Shown one piece after another: positions 17,568-26,852 of a stretch of 64,000 bases of DNA (position 1 is the first letter of the stretch; every line of letters begins with the position of its first letter). A model generated the notes under the pieces. The model made no database searches. It was given only the letters and a program-made list of their open reading frames with translations, and was not told the DNA's origin. A program made the position numbers and the translations under genes. This DNA is from Brevibacillus laterosporus (lineage in GTDB: Bacteria; Bacillota; Bacilli; Brevibacillales; Brevibacillaceae), in assembly GCF_030489605.1 (NCBI RefSeq), contig NZ_JAUKFY010000003.1:186001-250000 (forward strand), given 5' to 3'.

Positions 17568-18590
17568 TTACCACTTTGCCTGTTGATCTTCACAGATTCC
17601 CCAGACATCATCTATCCTGATTATTTCGTTGTTCTTTGTTTGAAGCGTCCCACTATACTTTCCAATATATTGTTGTAAATGAGTGGATAATGCCAAATAA
17701 TTTTCGCGCTTCTCCTGATAATAAATAGGGGTAAATTTGAGTTGAACGCGGTCGCTACCAATGGTCATTATGCGCCATGGTTTCATAGGAGAGGTTTTAT
17801 CATATGCAAATTGAATCGGTTCTGCTATTTTTTCAGCTCGCTGTTGAATCAACAGGCCATTTTCAGTCATTCCCGTTCCATCCGTCCAACCAGCCCCTAG
17901 GTTACACCCACACAAACTCCCCCTCCATTGAAAGCTGCAAGTCATCCAATTCCATTGGGTTAGATAAGGCCACACACCACGGCCAAAATCCAGGCTCGCT
18001 GATGTCGTCTCCTCTGTAAGATTGTAACGTTTACTGCCTATGCGTACCTTGCCTGCGGCCGCTCTCCCCGGTTGTTTTTTGGTATATTGAAATCTTCTAT
18101 TACTCCAAGGAATGACCATATGCAAGGCTTCCGCAGTCTCTGAGATACTAATTTCTATTGAAAAAGGCATCCCTTCCCTATTCATCCCATCAACCAAGAT
18201 CATTGTAGTCGTCTGCTGATACGTAAAAGAAATCTGAAGATGCTTATGCTGAAAATGAACATCGCCATGAACAGAATCAGGCAAATAGATTCCCCTCGCA
18301 AAGGGTACCTTTGCCGTTTGCTCCATCTTCTGACCCGATTGAAGATCAATCAAATGAAAAAAGGCTGCTCCGATATAATCCAAATGACAAACAGCTACCG
18401 TTATAATAACTTGATCATTTGCAATAAACCAAAAATTCCACTTCTTTTTTCGCCCCAAATGCCCCGGTATCTGACAATCGTGCAAGGGATAGCGCGACCA
18501 GCCAATGGCCTCTGGTCGCAAATTTCCCCGTCTGTCACAAAGAATGGTATGCTCTGTAATCTCTTTTTCAACATTAGCAGGAAACGCCAT
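17568..18590 (-). CDS. DUF2804 family protein
   Basis: Function not established for the family. Seen: family landmarks IGWSRYPLHDC (about 29-39), KKWNFWFIANDQ (about 49-60), and SLDFGRGVWPYLTQWNWM (about 204-221) followed by GCNLGAGWTDGTGMTENG. The 340 residues are soluble, rich in beta-type alternation, and lack a signal peptide. ATG behind GGGGGAGG. The stop of the multidrug exporter gene upstream is only 22 nt away and the hydroxylase-like gene follows, so this may be the third gene of a four-gene minus-strand transcript. A carotenoid- or lipid-binding role would be speculation. Confidence 0.82.
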   Translation of the reverse strand: MAFPANVEKEITEHTILCDRRGNLRPEAIGWSRYPLHDCQIPGHLGRKKKWNFWFIANDQVIITVAVCHLDYIGAAFFHLIDLQSGQKMEQTAKVPFARGIYLPDSVHGDVHFQHKHLQISFTYQQTTTMILVDGMNREGMPFSIEISISETAEALHMVIPWSNRRFQYTKKQPGRAAAGKVRIGSKRYNLTEETTSASLDFGRGVWPYLTQWNWMTCSFQWRGSLCGCNLGAGWTDGTGMTENGLLIQQRAEKIAEPIQFAYDKTSPMKPWRIMTIGSDRVQLKFTPIYYQEKRENYLALSTHLQQYIGKYSGTLQTKNNEIIRIDDVWGICEDQQAKW

Positions 18591-18612
18591 AGTGTCCTCC
18601 CCCTAATAAGTC

Positions 18613-20643
18613 CTATACTCCTATCTTCTGTGTTTCGCCTTGCTGCAGCTGGTACATTTGATAATACTTGCCTTTGATTTGCATCAATTCATCATGGTTA
18701 CCGCGTTCTACAATTTCCCCTCTATCAAGGACCAAAATACAATCTGCCTGACGAATCGTAGAGAGGCGATGTGCAATAATAAAGGTAGTACGTCCCCTCT
18801 TCACTACATCCAATGCCTTTTGAATGATGGACTCCGTCTCGGTATCAATAGAGGCTGTTGCTTCATCCAAAATTAAAATAGCCGGGTCAAAGGCAAGGGC
18901 ACGAGCAAATGACACGATTTGACGTTGTCCCGCTGATAGCGTACTTCCTTTCTCCACAACAGGCTCGTCATAGCCTTTGCTCAGATGGGCGAACAACTGT
19001 CTGGCCCCTACATCATCTAGAGCTTTCTCAACCCTTTCCCGAGAAATAGATGGGTCGCCCAGACTGACATTGCTAGCAATCGTTCCCGTAAACAAGAACG
19101 GTTCCTGAAGTACGATTCCCATATGCTGGCGGACGTATTGCTTGGGCCATTCTTGAATCTCCTTGCCATCAATGGTTACTTTCCCTTTGTCAAAATCATA
19201 AAATCGAAATAGGATATTCATGATGGAGCTCTTGCCTGACCCTGTATGACCAACCAATGCAATGGTTTGACCTTCCTTGGCCTCAAAGGAGATATTTTTC
19301 AGAACGTATTCCTCATCCTTGTAAGCAAACCATACATTTTCGAATTTCACATTTCCCCTATATCGGTCCATTTTACCGTCAGTTACTGGAATACCAGGTT
19401 CATTCATTAATTCAAATACACGTTCGGCTGCCACCAATGCTTGTTCTAATTGTGGTAACTGGTTAACAATCCCACTTATCGGATTGAAGAGCCGAACGAT
19501 ATATTCCAAAAAGGCATACATCATTCCAAGGGACAATGCGTTGCCCAGCGTTAAAGACTGTGCTCCAAAATACCACAATAACAGGGCAAATCCTATGATC
19601 CGCAGGAAGTTGGTTAGGTTGTGGGAAGTAAGTGAGTTTAGCAACAGCAATTTATTTTGGTATTTAAAATGATCATAATTCAATTCCTCGAACTCTTCCT
19701 TTGTCTCCTTTTGACGACGGAAAGCCTGAATGATCGCCATCCCTTGAATCGATTCATTAATCATCCCGTTAATATCACTGATTCTTGCCCGAATCACATG
19801 GTTAAAACGAGAAGCAAAGTATCGATAGACGTAAATCCACACCAATAAAATAGGAATGATCACAAGACAAATGGCACCTAGCATAGGATCTAGCAAGAAC
19901 ATAGCCACCAAGATACCAGTGATATAGATAATTCCCGTAAAAAAGTTCGAGAGCACGGTTAGATAGAGGTCTCGGATGGCCTCTGTATCATTGGTCACTC
20001 GTGCAACCACTTTTCCTGCTGGTAAATTGTCAAAATACCGAATCGGAAGCCGCTGTATATGGTCAAAGACGTCTACACGCATCTTTTGAATAATCTGGTT
20101 CGCGGAGATTTGTAACCAATACTTTTTCACATATAACAAGAGGGAGATCACAGCCAATAAGCCAAAGTAAATCAAACAAAGAGCAATAAGCGGCTGTACT
20201 TCCGGTTTATATAATGCAAACACCTCCGTTGACGTTAGTTTTTCAGCAGGGTACACCGCTTTGTCCGCACCCTTTTGAATCAAAAGAACTCCGTTTTCAA
20301 TGGTCTTTTCCCCATCAAATGCAATGGGTTGATCAATGAAGTAATATTCCCGCCCGACCTGTAAGATGCGTACTTCTTTTCCTTTTTGCTCATCAGGCCC
20401 CCAATGATCACTTCGTTTAATATACTGGCCTCGATAAGCAACAGCTTCACTCCCCTGTTCACTCTGATACCAGCTATACTCGATTCCTCGTATATGCACA
20501 TCAATCATCTGTTTGACCAATATCGGTCCCATCAGGTCGGCTACAACCGCCAATGATAGCATGGTTAAAGCCAAGATGAGGGTTTTCTTAAACTGCAAGG
20601 CATATTGCCATAACCTTTTAGAAGGCCTATCCATGTCTCTCAC
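18613..20643 (-). CDS. Heterodimeric multidrug ABC exporter, BmrD/YheH-like subunit
   Basis: Type IV exporter half with an N-terminal six-helix domain and a C-terminal nucleotide-binding domain. Seen: an insertion of about 100 residues between the first two membrane helices (about 45-150), typical of B. subtilis BmrD (673 residues; here 676). Walker A is GHTGSGKSS, signature is LSAGQRQIVSFARA, and Walker B is ILILDEATASID with an intact catalytic Glu. The start overlaps the stop of the partner gene by 4 nt, so the pair is translated together. Pairs with the following entry, which carries the degenerate site. The drug spectrum is unknown. Confidence 0.9.
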   Translation of the reverse strand: MRDMDRPSKRLWQYALQFKKTLILALTMLSLAVVADLMGPILVKQMIDVHIRGIEYSWYQSEQGSEAVAYRGQYIKRSDHWGPDEQKGKEVRILQVGREYYFIDQPIAFDGEKTIENGVLLIQKGADKAVYPAEKLTSTEVFALYKPEVQPLIALCLIYFGLLAVISLLLYVKKYWLQISANQIIQKMRVDVFDHIQRLPIRYFDNLPAGKVVARVTNDTEAIRDLYLTVLSNFFTGIIYITGILVAMFLLDPMLGAICLVIIPILLVWIYVYRYFASRFNHVIRARISDINGMINESIQGMAIIQAFRRQKETKEEFEELNYDHFKYQNKLLLLNSLTSHNLTNFLRIIGFALLLWYFGAQSLTLGNALSLGMMYAFLEYIVRLFNPISGIVNQLPQLEQALVAAERVFELMNEPGIPVTDGKMDRYRGNVKFENVWFAYKDEEYVLKNISFEAKEGQTIALVGHTGSGKSSIMNILFRFYDFDKGKVTIDGKEIQEWPKQYVRQHMGIVLQEPFLFTGTIASNVSLGDPSISRERVEKALDDVGARQLFAHLSKGYDEPVVEKGSTLSAGQRQIVSFARALAFDPAILILDEATASIDTETESIIQKALDVVKRGRTTFIIAHRLSTIRQADCILVLDRGEIVERGNHDELMQIKGKYYQMYQLQQGETQKIGV

Positions 20644-22391
20644 TCTCCATCTGTTAAAGTTGCCTCGATTTGCTGGCGTTCATATTGTTGTTTATACCAG
20701 CCATCCTGTTTCATAAGCTGATCATGAGTTCCACGTTCAACAATGGTTCCATCATCCATTACGAGAATTAAATCGGCATGCTGAACTGCTGACAGGCGGT
20801 GCGTGGTAATCCACGTGGTCTTACCCGCTCGGTCCCCACGAATATGAGTGATAATTTCCGTCTCTGTTTTAGCATCTACCGCAGAAAGAGCGTCATCTAA
20901 CAAAAGAATCTCTGGGTCTGCTATTAGAGCACGGGCTATCGAGACACGTTGTTTCTGGCCCCCGGACAAGGAGACACCCTTTTCTCCAACCATCGTATCC
21001 AATCCCTCTGGCAAGTAGGCGATGTCCTTTTGAAAAGCCGACATCACCAACGCATGCTTGACTTCAGCCATCGAGCTGGTCGGTTTACCAAATCGAATGT
21101 TTTGTAAAATGGTCTTCGAAAATAAAATTTGACCTTGCGGAACATACCCTAGCCAGCCCACTGCCTGCTCGATCGCAATTTTTTGCATGGGAATCCCTGA
21201 AATCAGGATTTCTCCTTTGCCTAACGGATACTCACGCAGAAGCTGACGCATCAAGGTTGTTTTGCCGCTGCCTGTACGTCCAACAATTCCCAAGGTTTGC
21301 CCTCGGCTCAGTTCAAACGTTATATCTTTTAAATTATCTACTTCAGATGAAGGGTAACGGAAAGTGACATTCTGAAATGAAATGGTAGCCGGTGTCGGCA
21401 CATCCACTAGATCCGACCTATTCTGAACATCCGGTTCATAAGCAAGCGTTTCGTTCACACGATCTAACGAAGCATTACCCCGCTGCATAATATTGACGAG
21501 CTCCCCAATCGCGTACATCGGCCAAGACAGCATGGCTAAATAAATGTTAAATGAAATCATATCGCCTATTGTAATTTCTTGATGGTAAACATAATACGCA
21601 CCAAACCCAATGCCTAATAAAAAACTTATACCATTTAACAATTTCATCGTAGGCTCAAATAGTGAGTCGATACGGGCAACGGACAGGTTTTTCTTATACG
21701 TTTCCTCAGAGATTTCTCGAAAGCTCTTCCGGCTTGCCGCTTCCTGTACATAAGCACGGACTACCCGGACACCTGAAATATTCTCCAGCACCTGATCATT
21801 CATTTTTCCGAAAACATCCTGTGCTTCCGTAAATCTTTTATGAAGCATCTTTCCATACTTACTTAATATGTAAGCTGCCAGCGGCATTGGCAAAATACAA
21901 ATGAGGGTAAGCTTCCAACTAATAACAACCGTCATTGTGAGAAGAATAACCCCCAGATAGACAGTCGCATCCACTAAGGTAAGAATGCCAAACCCGGCGG
22001 TTAGCGATACTGCTTGAATATCGTTCGTCGCCCTGGCCATCAAATCTCCCGTCCGATTTTTTTCATAAAAGGTTGGGGTCATCTTTAAAAATTGTCCCAT
22101 TAAATTAGAGCGTAATTTCCTGCTAACCAAAAAAGAGCCGCCGAACAAATTTCTCATCCAAATAAAAGTGACCCCGTAATTAAGTAAAGCGATTGCCAGC
22201 AATAAGCCAATCATGATGAACAATCTCGCGGTTGTCATAGAGCCAGCAAAAATTTGGTCAATCGATGTCCCCATTAGCTTTGGAGGCAAGACTTCCAATA
22301 CCCCATTGATCACTAAAAAAACGACTGCAATGGAGTATCTTTTCCACTCTTCACGAAAAAACCAGCCTAACTTTTGAAACACAGCTATCAT
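20640..22391 (-). CDS. Heterodimeric multidrug ABC exporter, BmrC/YheI-like subunit
   Basis: Partner exporter half, 583 residues (B. subtilis BmrC is 585). Seen: six membrane helices, Walker A GRTGSGKTT, signature LSGGQKQRVSIARA and a Walker B that reads ILLLDDALSAVD. Asp replaces the catalytic Glu, so this subunit contributes the degenerate ATP site, as in BmrC. Start ATG at 22391 behind GGGAGAGAG. It is the first gene of the transcript and is preceded by a promoter, a short leader ORF and an intrinsic terminator, an arrangement like the antibiotic-induced bmrB attenuator of B. subtilis. Confidence 0.9.
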   Translation of the reverse strand: MIAVFQKLGWFFREEWKRYSIAVVFLVINGVLEVLPPKLMGTSIDQIFAGSMTTARLFIMIGLLLAIALLNYGVTFIWMRNLFGGSFLVSRKLRSNLMGQFLKMTPTFYEKNRTGDLMARATNDIQAVSLTAGFGILTLVDATVYLGVILLTMTVVISWKLTLICILPMPLAAYILSKYGKMLHKRFTEAQDVFGKMNDQVLENISGVRVVRAYVQEAASRKSFREISEETYKKNLSVARIDSLFEPTMKLLNGISFLLGIGFGAYYVYHQEITIGDMISFNIYLAMLSWPMYAIGELVNIMQRGNASLDRVNETLAYEPDVQNRSDLVDVPTPATISFQNVTFRYPSSEVDNLKDITFELSRGQTLGIVGRTGSGKTTLMRQLLREYPLGKGEILISGIPMQKIAIEQAVGWLGYVPQGQILFSKTILQNIRFGKPTSSMAEVKHALVMSAFQKDIAYLPEGLDTMVGEKGVSLSGGQKQRVSIARALIADPEILLLDDALSAVDAKTETEIITHIRGDRAGKTTWITTHRLSAVQHADLILVMDDGTIVERGTHDQLMKQDGWYKQQYERQQIEATLTDGE

Positions 22392-22435
22392 GCATTCTCT
22401 CTCCCTTCTCGCATGAACCCAATATCTGACAGAAT

Positions 22436-22470
22436 CAAAAAAGACACGTCACTTTGTGCGACATGTCTTT
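22436..22470 (-). terminator. Intrinsic terminator (attenuator) upstream of the bmrC-like gene
   Basis: On the minus strand AAAGACATGTC (22470-22460), a 9-nt loop, GACGTGTCTTT (22450-22440; one G-U pair), then TTTTG. It is enclosed by a perfect outer stem TGACAGAA/TTCTGTCA (22485-22478 with 22434-22427). It lies in the leader, after the short ORF and about 45 nt before the bmrC-like start, so full-length transcription needs readthrough. Confidence 0.8.
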
Positions 22471-22546
22471 ACATCTGTTCTGTCAATAAAAAGCGCACGT
22501 TACAAACTGCCGTAACCTACACTCTTAATTTTTTCCCTACGCTTAA

Positions 22547-22645
22547 TCAAGACAGTGATGCCTTGGACATAAGAGACAGATTACAGGAGATATGAAATTG
22601 TATTTGCATTGCATTGGGAAACAACATCATTCTCACGTTACTCAT
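22547..22645 (-). CDS. Putative 32-residue leader peptide of the bmrCD-like operon
   Basis: An ATG at 22645 opens a 32-codon frame ending in TGA at 22549-22547. AAAAGGA lies about 7 nt before the ATG; a GTG three codons later also has GGAG at workable spacing. The peptide (opening MSNVRMMLFPNAMQ) has no recognised family and does not obviously resemble B. subtilis BmrB, but its place between promoter and terminator is the same. Inferred role: a translating, drug-stalled ribosome would alter leader folding and allow readthrough into the exporter genes. It is too short to be certain it is translated. Confidence 0.5.
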   Translation of the reverse strand: MSNVRMMLFPNAMQIQFHISCNLSLMSKASLS

Positions 22646-22681
22646 CTCCTTTTCCTTTTGGACTCACTTTCGTATTTACAG

Positions 22682-22710
22682 ATTCTACCTCACAACCTCA
22701 GGTTCGTCAA
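22682..22710 (-). promoter_or_regulatory. SigA-type promoter of the bmrCD-like operon
   Basis: TTGACG (22710-22705), a 17-nt spacer, TAGAAT (22687-22682) on the minus strand. The predicted start near 22675 leaves a leader of about 285 nt holding the leader ORF and attenuator. Confidence 0.7.
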
Positions 22711-22823
22711 TCTATTTTTCAGAATATTTTACATTTAATTATCTAAGTATTCGTGCAATATTTGATTCGACATTTTGCCAATGATAAACTCATGATACGT
22801 TGGGAAAATGAAAGGAGGCGCTT

Positions 22824-24191
22824 ATGAACCCTATTCAAGAATTATTAACCAAGCAGCATCAATTCTTTCACACGCAGCAAACAAAACATGCTGCATTCCG
22901 AATAGAAGCACTCCAAAAATTACGCAAGGCCATTATCTTGCACGAACAAGAAATCTATGAAGCTCTACAGGCCGATTTGCATAAATCACAATTTGAATCC
23001 TACTCAACTGAAATCGGAATCGTGCTAGAGGAGATTCGTTATGTCTGTAAACATTTACAGGGCTGGGTAAAGCCGAAACGAGTCAAGACAGCACTTACAC
23101 ACTTCGGTTCCAAGGGCTACATTTATTCTGAACCCTATGGCGTCACATTGATTATTGCCCCGTGGAACTATCCATTTCAACTCGCCTTGTTACCGTTAAT
23201 CGGGTCTATTGCTGCCGGGAATTGTGCCGTTGTCAAGCCGTCAGAGCTTACACCTAGAACCTCCAATCTTATTCGGCGGTTAATCGAACAGACCTTCCCT
23301 GCAGAATTTATACGTGTAGTAGAGGGCGGGATTGAAGTCAGTAATCAGTTGCTAGCAGAGAAGTTTGATTATATCTTTTTTACAGGCAGTGTTCCTGTTG
23401 GCCGTATGATAATGGAAGCTGCCTCCAAGCATCTAACTCCGATAACACTCGAATTAGGCGGAAAAAGTCCGTGCATCGTACATCGAGATGCTAACCTGCG
23501 TTTGGCTGCTAAGCGAATTGTTTGGGGAAAATTTTTAAATGCTGGCCAAACCTGTGTAGCACCCGATTATTTACTCGTGGACTCCTCAGTAAAACAGGAA
23601 CTCATAAGACAGCTCAAAATCTTTATTCAAGAGCTTTATCCCGATGCCTTACAGAACTCTGATTATACTCACATTGTGAATAACCGACATTTTGAGCGAT
23701 TGCTTTCGTATCTGGATCAGAAAAAGGTCATCCATGGGGGAAATGCAAACCCCAGTACGTTAGCGATTGAGCCTACTCTTATAGATAACGTAACTTGGCA
23801 GGATCCGGTCATGCAGGACGAGATTTTTGGACCTATTCTCCCCATCCTAACCTACGATGAGCTGACTGAAGCGATTTCTAAGGTAAATGCGCAGCCGAAG
23901 CCACTCGCTCTTTATCTTTTCACAGAAAATAAAGAGACAAAGAAACAGGTCCTGTCCCATCTCTCCTTTGGTGGCGGTTGTATTAATGATACGGTCTTTC
24001 ATATTGCTACTCCCTATTTACCATTTGGAGGGGTTGGCAATAGCGGTATCGGTAGCTATCATGGAAAAAGAAGCTTCGAAATTTTCTCCCACCAAAAAAG
24101 TGTGCTGAAGCAAACTACGCTCTTTGATATTCCTGTTCGCTATCATACAACCAAGCAAGCTTTAAAAAAGCTGAAATGGTTTTTTAAATAA
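22824..24191 (+). CDS. Aldehyde dehydrogenase (YwdH-like, class 3)
   Basis: NAD(P)-dependent oxidation of an aldehyde, probably long-chain or aromatic, to the acid. Seen: APWNYPFQLALLPLIG (Asn115), nucleotide-binding FFTGSVPVGRMIMEAA (186-200), catalytic base Glu210 in TLELGGKSP and nucleophile Cys244 in NAGQTCVAPDY. A motif of class 3 enzymes, EIFGPILPI, lies near 336. The 455 residues match B. subtilis YwdH (456), and a basic hydrophobic C-terminal tail may touch the membrane. ATG behind AAAGGAGG. Monocistronic with its own terminator. Confidence 0.93.
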   Translation: MNPIQELLTKQHQFFHTQQTKHAAFRIEALQKLRKAIILHEQEIYEALQADLHKSQFESYSTEIGIVLEEIRYVCKHLQGWVKPKRVKTALTHFGSKGYIYSEPYGVTLIIAPWNYPFQLALLPLIGSIAAGNCAVVKPSELTPRTSNLIRRLIEQTFPAEFIRVVEGGIEVSNQLLAEKFDYIFFTGSVPVGRMIMEAASKHLTPITLELGGKSPCIVHRDANLRLAAKRIVWGKFLNAGQTCVAPDYLLVDSSVKQELIRQLKIFIQELYPDALQNSDYTHIVNNRHFERLLSYLDQKKVIHGGNANPSTLAIEPTLIDNVTWQDPVMQDEIFGPILPILTYDELTEAISKVNAQPKPLALYLFTENKETKKQVLSHLSFGGGCINDTVFHIATPYLPFGGVGNSGIGSYHGKRSFEIFSHQKSVLKQTTLFDIPVRYHTTKQALKKLKWFFK

Positions 24192-24201
24192 ATCATAAAA
24201 T

Positions 24202-24246
24202 GAGCCAATGATTGATCTCATCTGATCAGTCATTGGCTCTGCTTTT
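24202..24246 (+). terminator. Intrinsic terminator of the aldehyde dehydrogenase gene
   Basis: GAGCCAATGA (24202-24211) pairs with TCATTGGCTC (24230-24239), with an inner TGATC/GATCA extension, followed by TGCTTTT. It ends next to the stop of the convergent PqqD-like gene. Confidence 0.82.
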
Positions 24247-24604
24247 ACTCGCGCTCTCTCCACGTTACCCATTGATTCGAGTCAATCATTTGCAAAAATT
24301 GGCTTAGCCTTGGTAGCACGGGCTCTGCTTGTTCCCCAAATTCATGTCTAATTTCCTCGGCAATTTCTGCTACCGTATGCGAACCTGTACATCTAGCAAT
24401 AACGTAACTTCCAAGCGTATCTAGCTTAATACGGAAAACGGCAGGCTGTCCCAAATACCGCACAGACAATCGTTCCAACCAGCTATCGCGAGGGATAATC
24501 ACGGTAGAAATGCCCTCTTCTGTTTTCTCCAGCGTAATTCGTTTTGCCAAAATAGGCCTCATCGTCAATAGATTGCGATGCTGTTTCTTTGCAAAAATCC
24601 GCAT
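24245..24604 (-). CDS. PqqD-like protein
   Basis: Small winged-helix protein of the PqqD superfamily, whose members usually present peptides to radical SAM enzymes as RiPP recognition elements. Seen: the family core LDTLGSYVIARCTGSHTVAE and a following helix AEIAEEIRHEFGE, then RLSQFLQMIDSNQWV at the C-terminus (119 residues). ATG behind AGGTGAG. It lies 65 nt downstream of an OPT transporter gene on the same strand, and no radical SAM peptide-modifying enzyme is adjacent (MoaA at 26853-27884 belongs to another pathway). Its role beside a peptide/metal-chelate transporter is not known to me. Confidence 0.72.
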   Translation of the reverse strand: MRIFAKKQHRNLLTMRPILAKRITLEKTEEGISTVIIPRDSWLERLSVRYLGQPAVFRIKLDTLGSYVIARCTGSHTVAEIAEEIRHEFGEQAEPVLPRLSQFLQMIDSNQWVTWRERE

Positions 24605-24669
24605 GCTGCTCTCACCTACACTTTAGTAATAAGCAAGTTCCATAGGAATTGACACCTGATATAAGGGTA

Positions 24670-26562
24670 TTAAAGGCTGCTGTTCCGCTCTTTGGCACGC
24701 ATGGACACCCAGAAAAGGACAACTGCTACTATTGCAAAAATAACCGTGCTGACCAAGCCGCTTTCAAACATAACATGCTCGGGCATCGTTATTTTCGCTG
24801 AAATGAGCATGGCAATAACTACCCCTAAAAGCGACTCACCAGCAATTAGACCAGATGCAAACAGCGTTCCTCTTTCCAAACGCAGATTTCTGCGGCTTTT
24901 ATCCTTTGAGCAATATTCCACTAGCCAACGAACCAAGCCTCCCACCATAATCGGGGCACTGGTGTGAATCGGTAAATAAATTCCTACTGCTACAGTCAAG
25001 GAATGAAGGCCTAAGAATTCAACACAAATTGCGGTAGCCGCTCCAATAAAGATTAAATCCCACGGCAAGTTATTATCCATAAGCCCTTCAATTACCATTT
25101 TCATTAGAACTGCCTTTGGCGCCGCTAAATCCTTGGTCCCCATTCCATATGTTTCATGTAAAATAACAAGGACATAACCTATGACCAGACCAGAGATCAA
25201 CACCCCGAGCATCATAGCCATCTGTTGTTTCCACGGAGTAGCTCCGACCAAATAGCCTGTTTTTAAATCTTGAGAAATATCACCGGCGACAGCAAGTGCA
25301 GTACACACGATCGCTCCGACAATTAAAGCAGTGACCATTCCTGTTTGACCCGTTACACCCATTGATTTAAATACCACTGTAACAATTAGTAAGGTAGCAA
25401 TCGTCATTCCTGAGACAGGTGAGGAGGAGCTACCTATCAGCCCAACGATACGCGAAGCCACTGTAACGAACAAAAATCCAAAAACGGCAATAGCTATAGC
25501 CCCTATCATCCCTACTTCGGTAAACGGTGAAAAGGCAATTAATAAGATGATTGCTATTATCCCGAGTAAGAGCCATGTCTTCGAAATATCACGATCGGTA
25601 CGCTCCACTAGCGATTGTTTATTGCTTTTGTCTAAACCTGCAAGTGTATCACGCAATGAATAATATAAGATTGGTAACGTTTTGATTAAGCTAATTAAAC
25701 CGCCTGTAGCCACAGCACCCGCACCAATATAACGAATATAGTCTCCCCAGATAGCCCATGCATCCATGGAAGCAATCATACCGGAAGCTGGCTGAATTGC
25801 CTCGGAATTATGCATACCAAAAAAGCTAATCATTGGTATCATTACAACCCACGCAAGTATTCCGCCCGCCATCATCTCTCCAGACACTTTGGGGCCAATA
25901 ATATATCCCACGCCAAGCAGAGCTGGATATGTATCCAATCCAATCAATGCATTTTTAAAATTGGCAATGCCTGTCTCAACTTCGGTTTTAAATAGCTTAA
26001 ATCCATCGCCTAATGCTTTTACTAAAGCACCTAGTCCGAATCCCGTAAAGACCAGCTTAGCGCTGTTGCCCCCTTTTTCACCAGAAATCAGAACTTCCGC
26101 GCAGGCAGTACCTTCCGGGTATGGCAGTGTTTGATGCTCGTTTACAATCAACAGACGACGTAACGGTATCATCATTAATACGCCTAAAAAACCACCTGTT
26201 AACACAATAAAGCTGATGGTTAATTGACTAGGCACAGCATTCCATAGAAACAAAGCCGGCAACGTAAAAATAGCACCTGCCGCAACCGCTTCACCAGCAG
26301 TTGTCATTGTTTGCACAATATTGTTCTCTAAGATAGACTCGCGACGCAAAATACCACGTAAAATCGCCATTGAAATAACAGCAGCCGGGATAGATGCACT
26401 GACTGTTAAACCAATTTTAAGGCCTAAATAGGCATTGGCTGCTCCAAAAACAACAGCTAAGATTAATCCCAATACGACTGCAACCACAGTAAGCTCTGGC
26501 AAAGAACGTGATGCAGGAACATACGGGACGAATGAGGAAGAATTAGATTTTCCACCATTCAT
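24670..26562 (-). CDS. OPT family oligopeptide/metal-chelate transporter
   Basis: Secondary transporter of the oligopeptide transporter family, moving small peptides or metal chelates. Seen: 630 residues with about 15 hydrophobic segments, the N-terminal family block FGAANAYLGLKIGLTVSASIPAA (from about residue 39), the conserved EAVAAGAIFTLPALF near 90, GFLGVLMMIPLRRLL and PYPEGTACAEVL (about 147-158), and VGATPWKQQMAMMLG near 440. ATG behind GGGGGA. It probably shares a transcript with the downstream PqqD-like gene. Substrate cannot be deduced. Confidence 0.92.
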   Translation of the reverse strand: MNGGKSNSSSFVPYVPASRSLPELTVVAVVLGLILAVVFGAANAYLGLKIGLTVSASIPAAVISMAILRGILRRESILENNIVQTMTTAGEAVAAGAIFTLPALFLWNAVPSQLTISFIVLTGGFLGVLMMIPLRRLLIVNEHQTLPYPEGTACAEVLISGEKGGNSAKLVFTGFGLGALVKALGDGFKLFKTEVETGIANFKNALIGLDTYPALLGVGYIIGPKVSGEMMAGGILAWVVMIPMISFFGMHNSEAIQPASGMIASMDAWAIWGDYIRYIGAGAVATGGLISLIKTLPILYYSLRDTLAGLDKSNKQSLVERTDRDISKTWLLLGIIAIILLIAFSPFTEVGMIGAIAIAVFGFLFVTVASRIVGLIGSSSSPVSGMTIATLLIVTVVFKSMGVTGQTGMVTALIVGAIVCTALAVAGDISQDLKTGYLVGATPWKQQMAMMLGVLISGLVIGYVLVILHETYGMGTKDLAAPKAVLMKMVIEGLMDNNLPWDLIFIGAATAICVEFLGLHSLTVAVGIYLPIHTSAPIMVGGLVRWLVEYCSKDKSRRNLRLERGTLFASGLIAGESLLGVVIAMLISAKITMPEHVMFESGLVSTVIFAIVAVVLFWVSMRAKERNSSL

Positions 26563-26655
26563 AAAAGGTCCCCCTAACTTTAAATGGATTCGACAGTTCT
26601 TAATTTTTTGATTTTTAAGAACAATGGCAACAAAATAAAATATAATACATCTTAT

Positions 26656-26684
26656 TATTTACACCAAAACCATTTATTGGTCAA
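26656..26684 (-). promoter_or_regulatory. Candidate promoter of the OPT transporter gene
   Basis: TTGACC (26684-26679), a 17-nt spacer, TAAATA (26661-26656) on the minus strand, about 95 nt upstream of the start. The 290-nt gap also holds a TTCTTAA/TTAAGAA inverted repeat near 26596-26621 and the moaA terminator. Confidence 0.5.
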
Positions 26685-26764
26685 ACTGTAAAGTGTTCCG
26701 CTCTGTTATTTCAGGTCTGCTAGTTTCTTATGCTAACACATAGCTTCTAGCTCCTTTATTGAGG

Positions 26765-26816
26765 CCAAAAAAGAAAAAGGATACTGATTTCCTCCACTAG
26801 GAAGTCCTTGTATCCT
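26765..26816 (-). terminator. Intrinsic terminator of the moaA transcript
   Basis: On the minus strand AGGATAC (26816-26810) pairs with GTATCCT (26784-26778), with an inner TTCCT/AGGAA pairing, followed by TTTTTCTTTTTT. Confidence 0.8.
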
Positions 26817-26852
26817 CTTTCTGATTGTCTTTTTTAGATTGAATACGTCTAT

